The notes below the pieces were generated by a model. That model searched no databases, was not told the DNA's origin, and was given only the letters and a program-made list of their open reading frames with translations. A stretch of DNA of 64,000 bases from an uncultured Nitrosomonas sp. (GTDB lineage Bacteria > Pseudomonadota > Gammaproteobacteria > Burkholderiales > Nitrosomonadaceae). Of the stretch, positions 48,443 to 57,648 are shown in pieces. The stretch lies in the NCBI GenBank assembly GCA_949281375.1, contig CASDLT010000040.1, forward strand, positions 223,125 to 287,124. The letters are read 5' to 3'. Position 1 is the stretch's first letter. Each line of letters begins with the position of its first letter. Position numbers and translations under genes: made by a program.

Positions 48443-49150
48443 TTATTCCTTGATTTCCTGCTCAATCTGGTCGGCTGTGACATGGCGGACGTCTTTACCT
48501 TTGACCATATACACCACATATTCCGACATATTTTTGGCGTGATCACCAATCCGCTCGATCGCCTTGGCGACAAATAAAATTTCCAGGCAAGTAGAAATTT
48601 TTCTCGGATCTTCCATCATGAAAGTGATCAATTGCCGCAGGATGGAACGGAATTCTTCGTCGACGAATTCATCCTGACGCACAATTTGAGCAGCCGCATT
48701 CAGATCAAGCCGGGCGAACGAATCCAGCGCTTTATGCAACATATCCGTGGCAATGCTGGCTACATGCTTGACCTCATTGAAGCGGGGAATGTGCATACGA
48801 TCGGCGGCATAAATCAATTTTGCCATGCGGGCAATTTTTGCCGCTTCATCTCCTATCCGTTCCAGATCGGTGATGGTCTTGATCACCATCATGATCATGC
48901 GCAGGTCGCTCGCGGTAGGTTGCCGCCGGGCGATGATCTGATTACAGATCTCATCGATCGATACTTCCATTGCATTGACGCGATGATCCCTCGTAATGAC
49001 CTGATTGATCAACTCTTCATTGCCCGTAATCAAGGCTTCCACGGCATATTCGATTTGCTCTTCGACAAATCCACCCATTTGAAGAACACGTGTGCGCACT
49101 TCTTCAAGATCAGCATCAAACTGTTTGGAAATATGCTCTTTGTTTGCCAT
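48443..49150 (-). CDS. phoU: Phosphate transport system regulator PhoU
   Basis: This 235-residue all-helical protein has two PhoU repeats with metal-binding motifs EVSIDEICNQII (about 57-68) and DLERIGDEAAKIARM (about 94-108) in the first half, and AIERIGDHAKNMSEYVVY (about 193-210) in the second. PhoU damps the Pho regulon through PhoR and the Pst transporter. No pst or phoBR genes lie in this window, and rpiA is upstream on the same strand. Confidence 0.95.
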   Translation of the reverse strand: MANKEHISKQFDADLEEVRTRVLQMGGFVEEQIEYAVEALITGNEELINQVITRDHRVNAMEVSIDEICNQIIARRQPTASDLRMIMMVIKTITDLERIGDEAAKIARMAKLIYAADRMHIPRFNEVKHVASIATDMLHKALDSFARLDLNAAAQIVRQDEFVDEEFRSILRQLITFMMEDPRKISTCLEILFVAKAIERIGDHAKNMSEYVVYMVKGKDVRHVTADQIEQEIKE

Positions 49151-49219
49151 GATTTGCCCTGTGTCGGTGAAGAATTAATATGTTAACGAGTTAAAACAGC
49201 TATGGAGAACAAACTTTGA

Positions 49220-49879
49220 TCAAATTGTGATCGTCTTTACCCCATCATTGGTTCCCAGTAGTAGTGTATTCGCTCCGCGCCGGGCAAAAAGCCCATTCGT
49301 CACAATGCCGGTGATGTGATTGAGCGTTGCCTCGAACTCGACCGGATTCGAGATTTGCAAGCCATGCACATCGAGAATCACATTGCCATTGTCCGTGACA
49401 AAACCTTGCCGCAACGCAGGATGCCCGCCCAGCAGGACGATTTCGCGCGCAACGTAGCTGCGTGCCATTGGAATGACTTCTACGGGTAATGGAAAATTAC
49501 CCAGTACATTTACCAGCTTGCTCTGATCCGTGATGCAGATGAATTTACGCGCGACCGCTGCGACGATTTTTTCCCGCGTCAGCGCACCGCCACCGCCTTT
49601 AATCATATGCAAATGCTCGGTAATTTCATCCGCGCCATCGACATATACGGGCAGATCCACGACATCATTCAGATCGTGAACTTCAATTCCATGTCCTTTC
49701 AGGCGTTGCGCAGTAGCATCGGAGCTGGCCACGGCGCCTTCGATTTTGTGTTTGATTTTGGCGAGTTCATCAATAAAATAATTAGCGGTCGAGCCTGTAC
49801 CTACGCCAACGATACATCCCACCGGGATATGCTGAATTGCCGCTGCCGCAACCGCGCGCTTCTGTTCGTCCTGTGTCAT
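49220..49879 (-). CDS. rpiA: Ribose-5-phosphate isomerase A
   Basis: This 219-residue enzyme interconverts ribose-5-phosphate and ribulose-5-phosphate in the pentose phosphate pathway. Signatures are [16 protein letters not shown] (about 23-38), [20 protein letters not shown] (about 82-87) and [13 protein letters not shown] (about 92-104). I chose the start at 49879, where the family normally begins; a frame reaching 50002 would add 41 residues without similarity. It precedes phoU on the same strand. Confidence 0.94.
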   Translation of the reverse strand: MTQDEQKRAVAAAAIQHIPVGCIVGVGTGSTANYFIDELAKIKHKIEGAVASSDATAQRLKGHGIEVHDLNDVVDLPVYVDGADEITEHLHMIKGGGGALTREKIVAAVARKFICITDQSKLVNVLGNFPLPVEVIPMARSYVAREIVLLGGHPALRQGFVTDNGNVILDVHGLQISNPVEFEATLNHITGIVTNGLFARRGANTLLLGTNDGVKTITI

Positions 49880-50220
49880 GATGCCCTTATCAATGTTCAA
49901 AAAGAGGATTAAAAATCCTATGCAGGATAGCGTTAACCGCTCAGTAAGGCAATGCTTCCGGTCATGGAGTGCCGGCTTCAAGTGGCGAAAATTGATAGAC
50001 ATGTCGAGGAATATCGTTTATGAAGGCAATTGCTTACAACATACATTCCTTGCACGCGCCGGCACGTCATCGGGGAAATTCTGTTCTTCAAATCTATGAA
50101 AACTGCTGCGTTTGATCGTTCAGCGTTGAAATCCTGTTCTTGATTTCGGGTTTTTGATATTTAAGCGGCATTCTCCCTCAGCATGACATCCTGCCTTTTG
50201 CTATCCTGTTCTGGGGATTT

Positions 50221-51288
50221 TCAAAAAAAACGGTCAAGCTCGGATTGAGGAATCCGGTAGCCCTTGAGCCACAATTTGAATTGCCGAACGTCGTGAAACA
50301 GCATCAGATCTTGTTGAATGCGGTTAATTTGACTACGCAGCGAGCGGGTATCCTCATTCAGAAACGTGAATAACCGTTTGGGCGACAACGGATCATGCCA
50401 CGACAGGCCGAGCATCTCCCTGACATGCTGTTCGACGTGTTGCACTTCCTGCCAAAAATCTTCCAGCTGTCGTTGTAGCATCGTGTTGTAATATTTCAGC
50501 CGGTCGTCTGCGATATGGCGGACAGCGTGCTGATCGATCTGTGCGATGCTGAACTGCAACTCCAGCAATTGCGCCAAATCCTTTTTTCCGTAGGCTACCG
50601 TCACTTTCTTCATCAACTCGGTTTTGCGTTCACGCTCCGCCGGATCGGGCTCGCGGTCAGGGTGCAAGGCGGCCACCAGTTGCCGGTAAACGGCTTGGAT
50701 CATTTTCGAAATAGTCGTTTCTTCTTCCTTCTCGTTGGCCTCCTTGCGCAATTGCCTGGCAGATTTTTTACGTTTACCCCGCGATTCCTCATCCGAGTGT
50801 TTTTTTTCCACCGCTGCATCGGAAAAATCACATTCGTCGTCCCCCAGATCAACGCCTGAATTTTGCTCCAGAAAGGATTTCAGCATTGCCTCGTCATCGA
50901 AGTCGGTTTGATCGGTATCCTGCCCACTATGATAATCATACAGCGGCTTTAAATCGTCCCAGCCATGGTGAATCAGTTCCTCGCACAGGCTGCTGATCAG
51001 ATAAGAAATCTTCTCATATTGCATCGTCGAAAATTTTTCATGAGTGTATAACCCATCCAGCATTGCCACCATTTCTGCATGATGTTCACGGAATGTATGG
51101 CGCAACGGCAACAGTTTTTGCGTAATTTCCTGTTGAAACTGCGGAATCGCTTCCTGCCAAGCGGCCAGCAGCGTTTTCTGCGCTTCGATTTTTTCGATCA
51201 ATTGGTTGAACTTCTTCTGCGCCGGGGAAAGACCGGCTTCATGCGGATTTTCTTCAATACGAACGGTTGTGATGGTGGGTTGTGGCAT
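50221..51288 (-). CDS. J-domain-like coiled-coil protein
   Basis: This 355-residue protein has a strongly helical, charged N-terminal half with coiled-coil character (about 20-90). An acidic and lysine-rich linker (about 135-195) follows, then a stretch with a J-domain-like HPD tripeptide, ALHPDREPDPAERERKTELMKKVTVAYGKKDL (HPD at about 213-215). The remainder is helical. J domains stimulate Hsp70 ATPase, so it may be a DnaK cochaperone of specialised use. The match is by motif and order of helices only. It stands alone. Confidence 0.6.
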   Translation of the reverse strand: MPQPTITTVRIEENPHEAGLSPAQKKFNQLIEKIEAQKTLLAAWQEAIPQFQQEITQKLLPLRHTFREHHAEMVAMLDGLYTHEKFSTMQYEKISYLISSLCEELIHHGWDDLKPLYDYHSGQDTDQTDFDDEAMLKSFLEQNSGVDLGDDECDFSDAAVEKKHSDEESRGKRKKSARQLRKEANEKEEETTISKMIQAVYRQLVAALHPDREPDPAERERKTELMKKVTVAYGKKDLAQLLELQFSIAQIDQHAVRHIADDRLKYYNTMLQRQLEDFWQEVQHVEQHVREMLGLSWHDPLSPKRLFTFLNEDTRSLRSQINRIQQDLMLFHDVRQFKLWLKGYRIPQSELDRFF

Positions 51289-51731
51289 GATTTGAAATAA
51301 GTGCGGTGAACGCGGGAATTTTTAAGAGGTATGACGTGTTATTTTTTCACAATTTGATACATCTATTATGAAAAAATTGCACTCTTTTACGATAGGCTCC
51401 TGAAGTTTACAGCGGCTGCGATCCAAAAAACTCAGGAAATGGTATCGGTAATCAAACAACAAGAGCGAACGGCTGACACCCACTTTTTTCAGTAGTATTG
51501 TGTCAGCACAACCAACAACTGCTGCGACCGGGCATGCAGGTAGAAAAATATTTTTACGGTGATCCGAGCACATGTCGTTTGAATGTGTGTCAACTGACGG
51601 AATCGCTGACATCATTGCTTGCCGCCCCGACGAAGTTGTACATTTCCACCGACGTGACGCATACGACCTGTTACGGCATTTGCGCGACAGCGGCGTGCTG
51701 GGATAATCGAGTGCAATGTTGTTTCACCGCT
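51289..51731. other. Intergenic stretch with an orphan short frame
   Basis: This 443-base stretch has no recognised gene. A 44-codon plus-strand frame at 51572-51706 (MSFECVSTDG..., ending ...LRDSGVLG) has coding-like composition but no ribosome-binding site and no family I know. It may be the decayed end of an old gene. Confidence 0.4.
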
Positions 51732-52100
51732 TCACGAACATTCCGGCTTGCATACGGCGATATGTCGGATCCGTCCTTGCGATGTGAAGAAGATCCTTTC
51801 CAGTCCGTGCCGCTCCACATGCTCGCCCGTGGATGCGTGGGTGCCGGTCATCGCAAATGTAAACTCGGCGCCGTCATGATCGACCTTGCGGTATTCCGCC
51901 ACTTGCCAGTGCGCATCGGGAAACCGCGTGAAGAATTCGAGCATCATGACATGAATGGCCTCAACGCCGTGGTATTCTCCAAAAAATTCGGAGTGGTAGG
52001 TTGCGTCGGCGTCGAATAACAGCTTGATGGGCGCGAGATCGTGCGCATTCGATAAGATGACGTAGTGTTTGGCTAGTGCGATCGGGTCAATGGAGTTCAT
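51732..52100 (-). CDS. SnoaL-like / NTF2-fold protein
   Basis: This 122-residue protein matches the small cone-shaped NTF2/SnoaL fold. Signs are LAKHYVILSNAHDL at the start, a core LLFDADATYHSEFFGEYHGVEAI (about 27-49) and a conserved FPDAHWQVAEYRKVDHDGAEFTFAMTGTH (about 61-89). Members include ketosteroid-isomerase-like and polyketide-cyclase-like enzymes, but the active residues differ too much to assign a reaction. It lies just downstream of, and on the same strand as, yaaA. A longer plus-strand frame in the same place is a shadow. Confidence 0.72.
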   Translation of the reverse strand: MNSIDPIALAKHYVILSNAHDLAPIKLLFDADATYHSEFFGEYHGVEAIHVMMLEFFTRFPDAHWQVAEYRKVDHDGAEFTFAMTGTHASTGEHVERHGLERIFFTSQGRIRHIAVCKPECS

Positions 52101-52109
52101 CGGTAATGG

Positions 52110-52886
52110 CTATTTTAATGCTGCGCGAGTGAAAATCCATTCATCCGTGCTGCTGTCGTCTGCGCTGAAACGGTAACCGGCCACATCAAAGCGCTTTATC
52201 GCTTCCGGATCGGTCAGTTGCTGATGGATGATGTAACGGCTCATCATTCCGCGGGCTTTCTTGGCGAAAAAGCTAACGATTTTGTAGATGCCGTTTTTCT
52301 CGTCCTTGAACACCGGCGTGATGATGCGAGCATTGAGTTTTGCGGGCTGGACGGCATGAAAATACTCATTGGACGCCAGGTTGATCAGGATATCGTCGTT
52401 TTGCTTTTGTAGTGCTTGATTGAGTGCATCGGTAATGATGCTGTCCCAGAATTCATACAGATTACTGCCGCGCTGATTGATGAATGGAGTACCCATTTCC
52501 AGGCGATACGGTTGCATCAGGTCGAGCGGTCGCAACACACCATACAAGCCAGACAGGATGCGCAGATGGTGCTGCGCAAAGGCGAGTTCTGCGGGCGTCA
52601 TGGTGCCGGCGTCCAGGCCGGTGTAGACATCGCCCTTGAACGCCAGGATGGCTTGTTTGGCGTTTTGCAATGTGAACGGCCGTTGCCAGGCGAAGTAGCG
52701 GTTTGAATTCAGCAGCGCCAGCTTGGGGCTGATCGACATGAGCTTGCCAATCTGATCGGGTTCCAATGTTCTCAACCTATCGATCAGTTCGGCGGAATCG
52801 TCGAGAAAATCGGGCTGTGTATGGTCCTGAGTGATCGGTGGGGTTTCAAAATCCAATGTTTTTGCGGGCGAAAGAACAATAATCAT
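52110..52886 (-). CDS. yaaA: Peroxide stress protein YaaA
   Basis: This 258-residue protein of the UPF0246/DUF328 family matches E. coli YaaA, which reduces intracellular free iron under peroxide stress. It begins [17 protein letters not shown], the family N-terminus. Conserved segments [23 protein letters not shown] (about 110-132) and NLASNEYF (about 163-170) are present. I chose M5 of the longer frame, which aligns with the family start. It ends 9 bases before the SnoaL-like gene. Confidence 0.92.
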   Translation of the reverse strand: MIIVLSPAKTLDFETPPITQDHTQPDFLDDSAELIDRLRTLEPDQIGKLMSISPKLALLNSNRYFAWQRPFTLQNAKQAILAFKGDVYTGLDAGTMTPAELAFAQHHLRILSGLYGVLRPLDLMQPYRLEMGTPFINQRGSNLYEFWDSIITDALNQALQKQNDDILINLASNEYFHAVQPAKLNARIITPVFKDEKNGIYKIVSFFAKKARGMMSRYIIHQQLTDPEAIKRFDVAGYRFSADDSSTDEWIFTRAALK

Positions 52887-53050
52887 GGGAGGCTCCACAA
52901 ATAAAAAAATAGTACCAGATTAGGCAGGTTAAGGGGTATCCCTACGATCGGCGCGTCATGACTACTTGTAATCGAGTGTTCAATCCCCAGATAATTTCTC
53001 CTAACAGGATTTTAATTTGCGAGCACTTTTGTCAATCACAGGAGCTAAAC

Positions 53051-54517
53051 ATGTTGAGTTTGCGAAAATTTATTGTACTGGCGATCATGCTGCTGCCAAT
53101 CTCAGCAGGAGCGCAGGAAGATGGCGTGGAAAGTTTGCGAAAGACCAGCAAGGCGTTCGCGGAAGTGGCGCGGAAAGTATCTCCTTCGGTCGTGCTGATC
53201 CAGGTCGAGGATGAAGCTAAACGCGGCAAACAACAAAACCCGTTCGGCTTGCCGTTTGGCGATGGTGAATCGTTTCCGTTTGGCGAGGATTTATTGCGGC
53301 GGTTCTTTGGTGATAAATTGCCCGATTTTCGTTTCAATGCCCCTGGCGGACAACGCCCTGCAATTGGACAGGGTTCTGGCTTCGTATTTCAACCCAAAGA
53401 CAAACAACTCGCCAATAAGACGTACATCCTGACGAATAATCACGTGGTCGAAGGCGCCGGTAAGATCAGCGTCAAGTTTTATGACGGCCGCGAATTCGAG
53501 GCCAAAGTCAAAGGCACTGATCCGAAATCGGATATCGCTGTGATCGAAATTGACGCCCGTGGCATGCCTGCTGTTCGGCTGGGCGATTATGCCCAGTTGG
53601 AAGTGGGTGAATGGGTGGTGGCGATCGGCAATCCGTTTGGCTTGAGCCATACGCTGACCGTCGGCGTTGTCAGCGCCAAAGGTAGAACCACGCTTGGCAT
53701 CAGTGATTACGAGGATTTCATCCAGACTGACGCGGCCATTAATCCCGGCAATTCCGGTGGCCCGCTGGCGAATCTCGATGGTGAAGTAATCGGTATGAAT
53801 ACCGCCATTTTCAGCCGCAGTGGCGGCTATATGGGTATCGGCTTTGCGATTCCGATCAATCTGGTGGAGCGCATTGCCAGCCAATTGATTGAACAGGGCG
53901 AGGTGGTGCGCGGATATCTTGGCATCATGATTCAGCCGCTGACGCCGGATCTGGCGAAATCGTTCGATCTCAAGAACGAACAAGGCATATTGATCGCGCA
54001 AGTCACCAAAAACTCGCCGGCTGCCAAAGCAGGACTCAAGGCAGGGGATGTGATCTTAAGCTATCAGGGACGGGCGGTCACCGATGTCGGCGATTTTCGC
54101 AATCAAATCGCGTTGGCGCAGCCGGGCAGCCAGATCAAGTTTGAAATTTTTCGCGACGGCAAGCCGCGCACGATCACCGTCAAGGTCGAGAAGATGACCG
54201 ACAGCAAAGCCGCGGCTGTGCAAGAACCGGCGCATTTTACCGAAAAGCTGGGATTGACCGTGCAGACGATCACGCCCGAACTCGCCCGGCAACTGGATGT
54301 GAAAGCGAATGAAGGCGTGTTGGTAACTGAAGTCGCGCCGGGTTCGATTGCGGCGATGGCAGATATCAATCGCGGCGGCGTGATATTGGAAGTGAACCGG
54401 AAAAAGGTCAATACCGCAGCCGAGTTCAATCAGGCCGTGAAAAGTGCTTCCAATAAAGTGCTGTTATTGGTGCGCGAAAACGATGTGTCGCGCTATGTGG
54501 TGCTGAGCGGTCGCTGA
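53051..54517 (+). CDS. DegP/HtrA-family periplasmic serine endoprotease
   Basis: This 488-residue protein has a signal peptide (MLSLRKFIVLAIMLLPISAGA), a trypsin-like protease domain and two PDZ domains (about 300-390 and 400-488). The catalytic triad is in NNHVVEG (H131), DPKSDIAV (D161) and NPGNSGGPL (S235). It degrades misfolded proteins in the periplasm. The ATG at 53051 has GGAG 6 bases upstream; a longer in-frame start at 52958 adds an unlikely leader. DegP, DegQ and MucD names are equally possible. Confidence 0.95.
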   Translation: MLSLRKFIVLAIMLLPISAGAQEDGVESLRKTSKAFAEVARKVSPSVVLIQVEDEAKRGKQQNPFGLPFGDGESFPFGEDLLRRFFGDKLPDFRFNAPGGQRPAIGQGSGFVFQPKDKQLANKTYILTNNHVVEGAGKISVKFYDGREFEAKVKGTDPKSDIAVIEIDARGMPAVRLGDYAQLEVGEWVVAIGNPFGLSHTLTVGVVSAKGRTTLGISDYEDFIQTDAAINPGNSGGPLANLDGEVIGMNTAIFSRSGGYMGIGFAIPINLVERIASQLIEQGEVVRGYLGIMIQPLTPDLAKSFDLKNEQGILIAQVTKNSPAAKAGLKAGDVILSYQGRAVTDVGDFRNQIALAQPGSQIKFEIFRDGKPRTITVKVEKMTDSKAAAVQEPAHFTEKLGLTVQTITPELARQLDVKANEGVLVTEVAPGSIAAMADINRGGVILEVNRKKVNTAAEFNQAVKSASNKVLLLVRENDVSRYVVLSGR

Positions 54518-54689
54518 TCGGATCGAGCACGGCAGGCTTCGATGGTGAGTGAGTTGCGGTTTCAAAGATGAGGTGAGTCGGAATGGGCATGATGTCATTC
54601 CCTCTGTCATTCACGATCCGAGAGGGATTTGAAGCCGGGTTTTTTTGCGGTATGCTCGACGCATTAAATCTTTCATAGCTTGAGCTATC

Positions 54690-55865
54690 ATGACCATTTT
54701 TCCCGAGATTCTTACATTGCAGCCCGACATGCGGCGCTGGCGCAGGCAGATGCATCAATATCCGGAAACCGCTTTTGAAGAGACTGCAACCGCCCGGCTG
54801 ATTGCCGGGCAATTGCAACAGGCCGGCATCGAGGTGCATCAGGGTCTGGCAGGCACCGGCGTGGTCGGAGTTCTGCGTCGCGGCGCCAGTCTTAGCAGCA
54901 TCGCCTTGCGTGCCGATATGGACGCGTTGTTCATTCAGGAACAGAATCACTTCGAGCATGCTTCCCGCCACAGCGGCAAAATGCACGCCTGTGGCCACGA
55001 TGGCCATAGCGCCATGTTGCTCGGCGCGGCGCATTACCTCGCCCATCATGGCCATTTCGATGGTACCGTATATTTTATTTTTCAACCGGCCGAAGAATGC
55101 CGTGCGGGAGCCTTACAGATGATCCATGAAGGGCTGTTCGAACAATTTCCGGCGCAACGGGTGTTTGGCATGCATAACTTTCCGGATGTGCCGGCCGGAC
55201 ATTTTGCCGTCAGACCGGGTCCGATGATGGCGTCGTTCGATTGCTTTGAGATTGCACTCAATGGTCAGGCCACGCATGCTGCGATGCCGCATTTAGGAAA
55301 CGATGTGCTGGTCGCGGCGGCGTATCTCGTCACGCAACTGCAATCCATCGTCAGTCGCCAGATCGATCCCACCGATGCAGCCGTGGTCAGCGTAACGCAA
55401 ATTCACGGTGGCAATACCTGGAACGCTTTGCCGGATTCTGCAGTGGTGCGGGGAACCTTCCGCAGCTTTAAACCTGCGGTGCGAGATCAACTGGAAAATG
55501 CAATTCGTCATTTGTCAGCAAGCATCGCGCAAGGTTTCAGGCTACACGCTGACATCTGCTTCAATCCTGAAAACCCGGGCTATCCGGTCACGATCAACAG
55601 TGCTGCCGACACCGCCAGCGCAATCCGCGCCGCCATCGCCGTGGTTGGTGAGCACTGCGTCGATACCTCACCAACTCCCAGTCTGGGCGCAGAAGATTTC
55701 GCGTTCATGCTGCAACAGAAACCTGGCTGCTACATCTGGATCGGCAATGGTAACGCAGCAGGCAATTGCCTGTTGCATAATCCCCATTACGATTTTAATG
55801 ATGACATTCTGCCGTTGGGTGCGGCCTATTGGGTGACACTGGTGGAGAATGAGTTGCCGGGTTGA
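54690..55865 (+). CDS. M20-family amidohydrolase (hippurate / N-acyl amino acid hydrolase type)
   Basis: This 391-residue zinc amidohydrolase has a catalytic domain and a central dimerisation lid (about 180-290). Metal-ligand and base motifs are LRADMDALFIQE (about 73-84), HACGHDGHSAML (about 99-110) and FQPAEE (about 130-135). The overall pattern is that of hippurate hydrolase / aminoacylase-like M20 enzymes, which cleave N-acyl amino acids. The natural substrate is not shown by the sequence. It starts 172 bases after the protease gene on the same strand. Confidence 0.9.
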   Translation: MTIFPEILTLQPDMRRWRRQMHQYPETAFEETATARLIAGQLQQAGIEVHQGLAGTGVVGVLRRGASLSSIALRADMDALFIQEQNHFEHASRHSGKMHACGHDGHSAMLLGAAHYLAHHGHFDGTVYFIFQPAEECRAGALQMIHEGLFEQFPAQRVFGMHNFPDVPAGHFAVRPGPMMASFDCFEIALNGQATHAAMPHLGNDVLVAAAYLVTQLQSIVSRQIDPTDAAVVSVTQIHGGNTWNALPDSAVVRGTFRSFKPAVRDQLENAIRHLSASIAQGFRLHADICFNPENPGYPVTINSAADTASAIRAAIAVVGEHCVDTSPTPSLGAEDFAFMLQQKPGCYIWIGNGNAAGNCLLHNPHYDFNDDILPLGAAYWVTLVENELPG

Positions 55866-56255
55866 GATTCTCAACATTTTTCAATAACGGATTCTACCTT
55901 TTTATTCGCATCATTCTGCGATAGTAGATTCATACCTGAGTCCAGCTCATGGCTTCCCTATAATTATCCCTATTTCGTTAGGACATTTTGGCCTGCTGAG
56001 CGCAAATCAATATAAGTAATCACATTAGAAGCCCCGAAAACCGCATCATTGTTGATGTATTTTCTGAACAGCATCGGCCTGTGCGTTTTCCCATAGAGAT
56101 AACAAAAAAAATTATGCTAACTTTTAATTATCAATGACCTGGATTGAAATTGGTTATTTGATAGATGATGGAAGGCACAGTGCTGCCAAAAAATTCCATG
56201 ATCAAAAACGTTGAAATTGGTAATTGATGGTAACTCATATAAGGAGAAACAGCTC
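55866..56255. other. Gene-free region before the RTX gene
   Basis: These 390 bases are AT-rich and have no convincing gene. They should hold the promoter of the RTX-like gene, whose ribosome-binding site AAGGAG (56241-56246) is clear. I see no strong hairpin. Confidence 0.5.
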
Positions 56256-57371
56256 ATGGCTACGATAAATGGAACAGCAGGAAATAACGTTTTGAATGGT
56301 ACCCAGCAAAGCGATGTGTTGAATGCCAATTGGTCGGCTGGAAATGACAAGATGTATGGCAAAAACGGCAACGATAGCTATTTTGTCAATTCCTTGGGCG
56401 ACCAGGTTATTGAAGTAGGGACAGGCATTGACACCGTTGTTTCGCGTCTGGCATTTTATGATTTACCCAATAACGTCGAAAATCTGGTGCTGGATATCGG
56501 CGGCTTGAATGGTATCGGAAATAGTTTGAGTAATTCTTTGCAAGGCAACGACAGCAACAATTCTCTTTGGGGTAATGAAGGCAATGATGAACTATGGGGT
56601 TATGTCGGTGCTGATAAACTGTATGGCGGCGCTGGAACCGACACGTTGCACGGCGGGCAGGGTAACGACATATTGGACGGAGGAACTGATGGCGATCTGC
56701 TCAAAGGTTTTTCCGGCAATGACACCTATTATGTCGACTCATACGCAGATGTGATTGACGGAGAAGCGCCTACGCAGTTCTTTCCTAACATGGGTATCGA
56801 TACGGTTTATTCCAGCGTGTCAAGAAATCTTGAGGCCAATATTGAAAATCTCATTTTGACAGAAGCCGCGGGTGATTTTTCGTGGGCAGGTGGAAATGAA
56901 CTGAATAATCAATTGACCGGTAACAGTTTCAATAACTCCTTATATGGTTACGCGGGTAACGATACGTTGAAAGGACTGGGTGGGAATGATTCCCTATGGG
57001 GTTATGAAGGAAATGATAATCTGAACGGCGGTGACGGTAATGATTTCCTCTCTGGCGATGATGGCACTGATACGCTCACCGGCGGTGTCGGTTCAGATTG
57101 GTTTTATTTTTATTCAGCAAGCCATAGCCCGAATTCCAATCTCAGAGATAGCATCAAGGACTTCAAAAGTTCCGAAGGCGACATTCTTGATATTTCAGGG
57201 ATCGATGCCGATGCGGGGACCTTTGGAGATGAAGCGTTTGCAAGCTGGCAAATCAGTTACGATCCCATTTCACACGTATTGTCAGCCGATGTATTAAATT
57301 CATCGACTGATTTCTCGGTGAATCTCACTGGATTGGGACCTGGTTTTAGTCTGGCGGATATGATTCTGTAA
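56256..57371 (+). CDS. RTX-type calcium-binding repeat protein
   Basis: This 371-residue protein consists largely of GGxGxDx(L/I/F/Y)x nonapeptide-like repeats in two blocks: about 115-165 (GNEGNDELWG, YGGAGTDTLHGG, QGNDILDGG) and about 240-290 (GYAGNDTLKG, GGDGNDFLSG). These form calcium-binding parallel beta-rolls in RTX proteins secreted by type I systems. There is no N-terminal signal peptide, and the C-terminal FADGMIL-like tail (SLADMIL) could be the type I secretion signal. The ATG at 56256 follows AAGGAG. No ABC exporter is nearby. Confidence 0.85.
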   Translation: MATINGTAGNNVLNGTQQSDVLNANWSAGNDKMYGKNGNDSYFVNSLGDQVIEVGTGIDTVVSRLAFYDLPNNVENLVLDIGGLNGIGNSLSNSLQGNDSNNSLWGNEGNDELWGYVGADKLYGGAGTDTLHGGQGNDILDGGTDGDLLKGFSGNDTYYVDSYADVIDGEAPTQFFPNMGIDTVYSSVSRNLEANIENLILTEAAGDFSWAGGNELNNQLTGNSFNNSLYGYAGNDTLKGLGGNDSLWGYEGNDNLNGGDGNDFLSGDDGTDTLTGGVGSDWFYFYSASHSPNSNLRDSIKDFKSSEGDILDISGIDADAGTFGDEAFASWQISYDPISHVLSADVLNSSTDFSVNLTGLGPGFSLADMIL

Positions 57372-57393
57372 TTGATTTACTGTGTTTATGAAT

Positions 57394-57416
57394 TCCCGCC
57401 ACTGATTGTGGCGGGA
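57394..57416 (+). terminator. Hairpin after the RTX gene
   Basis: TCCCGCCAC (57394-57402) and GTGGCGGGA (57408-57416) form a perfect 9-bp GC-rich stem with a 5-base loop, 23 bases after the RTX gene stop. A T-run is absent, so efficiency is uncertain. Confidence 0.55.
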
Positions 57417-57648
57417 GATTGAGACATCAATTATTAATGATGGAATTCTGCTGCTCGGTTAGGCATTTTGGGTGAAGTCGGTAGAGAAAGAATTGATGGG
57501 ATATGGGTAGAAGATCAATGCGTGCTAGTTGGATCAAGACTGATTATTTGCTTTAACTGTCTGTGAGAAGTGAGAATCATCAATTGATTAATATCCCTCC
57601 TTGCAGTCGGCATATCTGCCGTGCTTTGGTTCAATAAAGTGATTGTTA

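Noticed and set aside
51498..52019. Plus-strand frame of 173 codons as a gene.
   Set aside because: It overlaps the minus-strand SnoaL-like gene, is cysteine- and histidine-rich without a family match, and has poor codon composition. The minus-strand protein has clear fold motifs.
57394..57416. The hairpin after the RTX gene as a typical rho-independent terminator.
   Set aside because: No T-run follows on the plus strand. It is kept as a hairpin with moderate confidence rather than a strong terminator.
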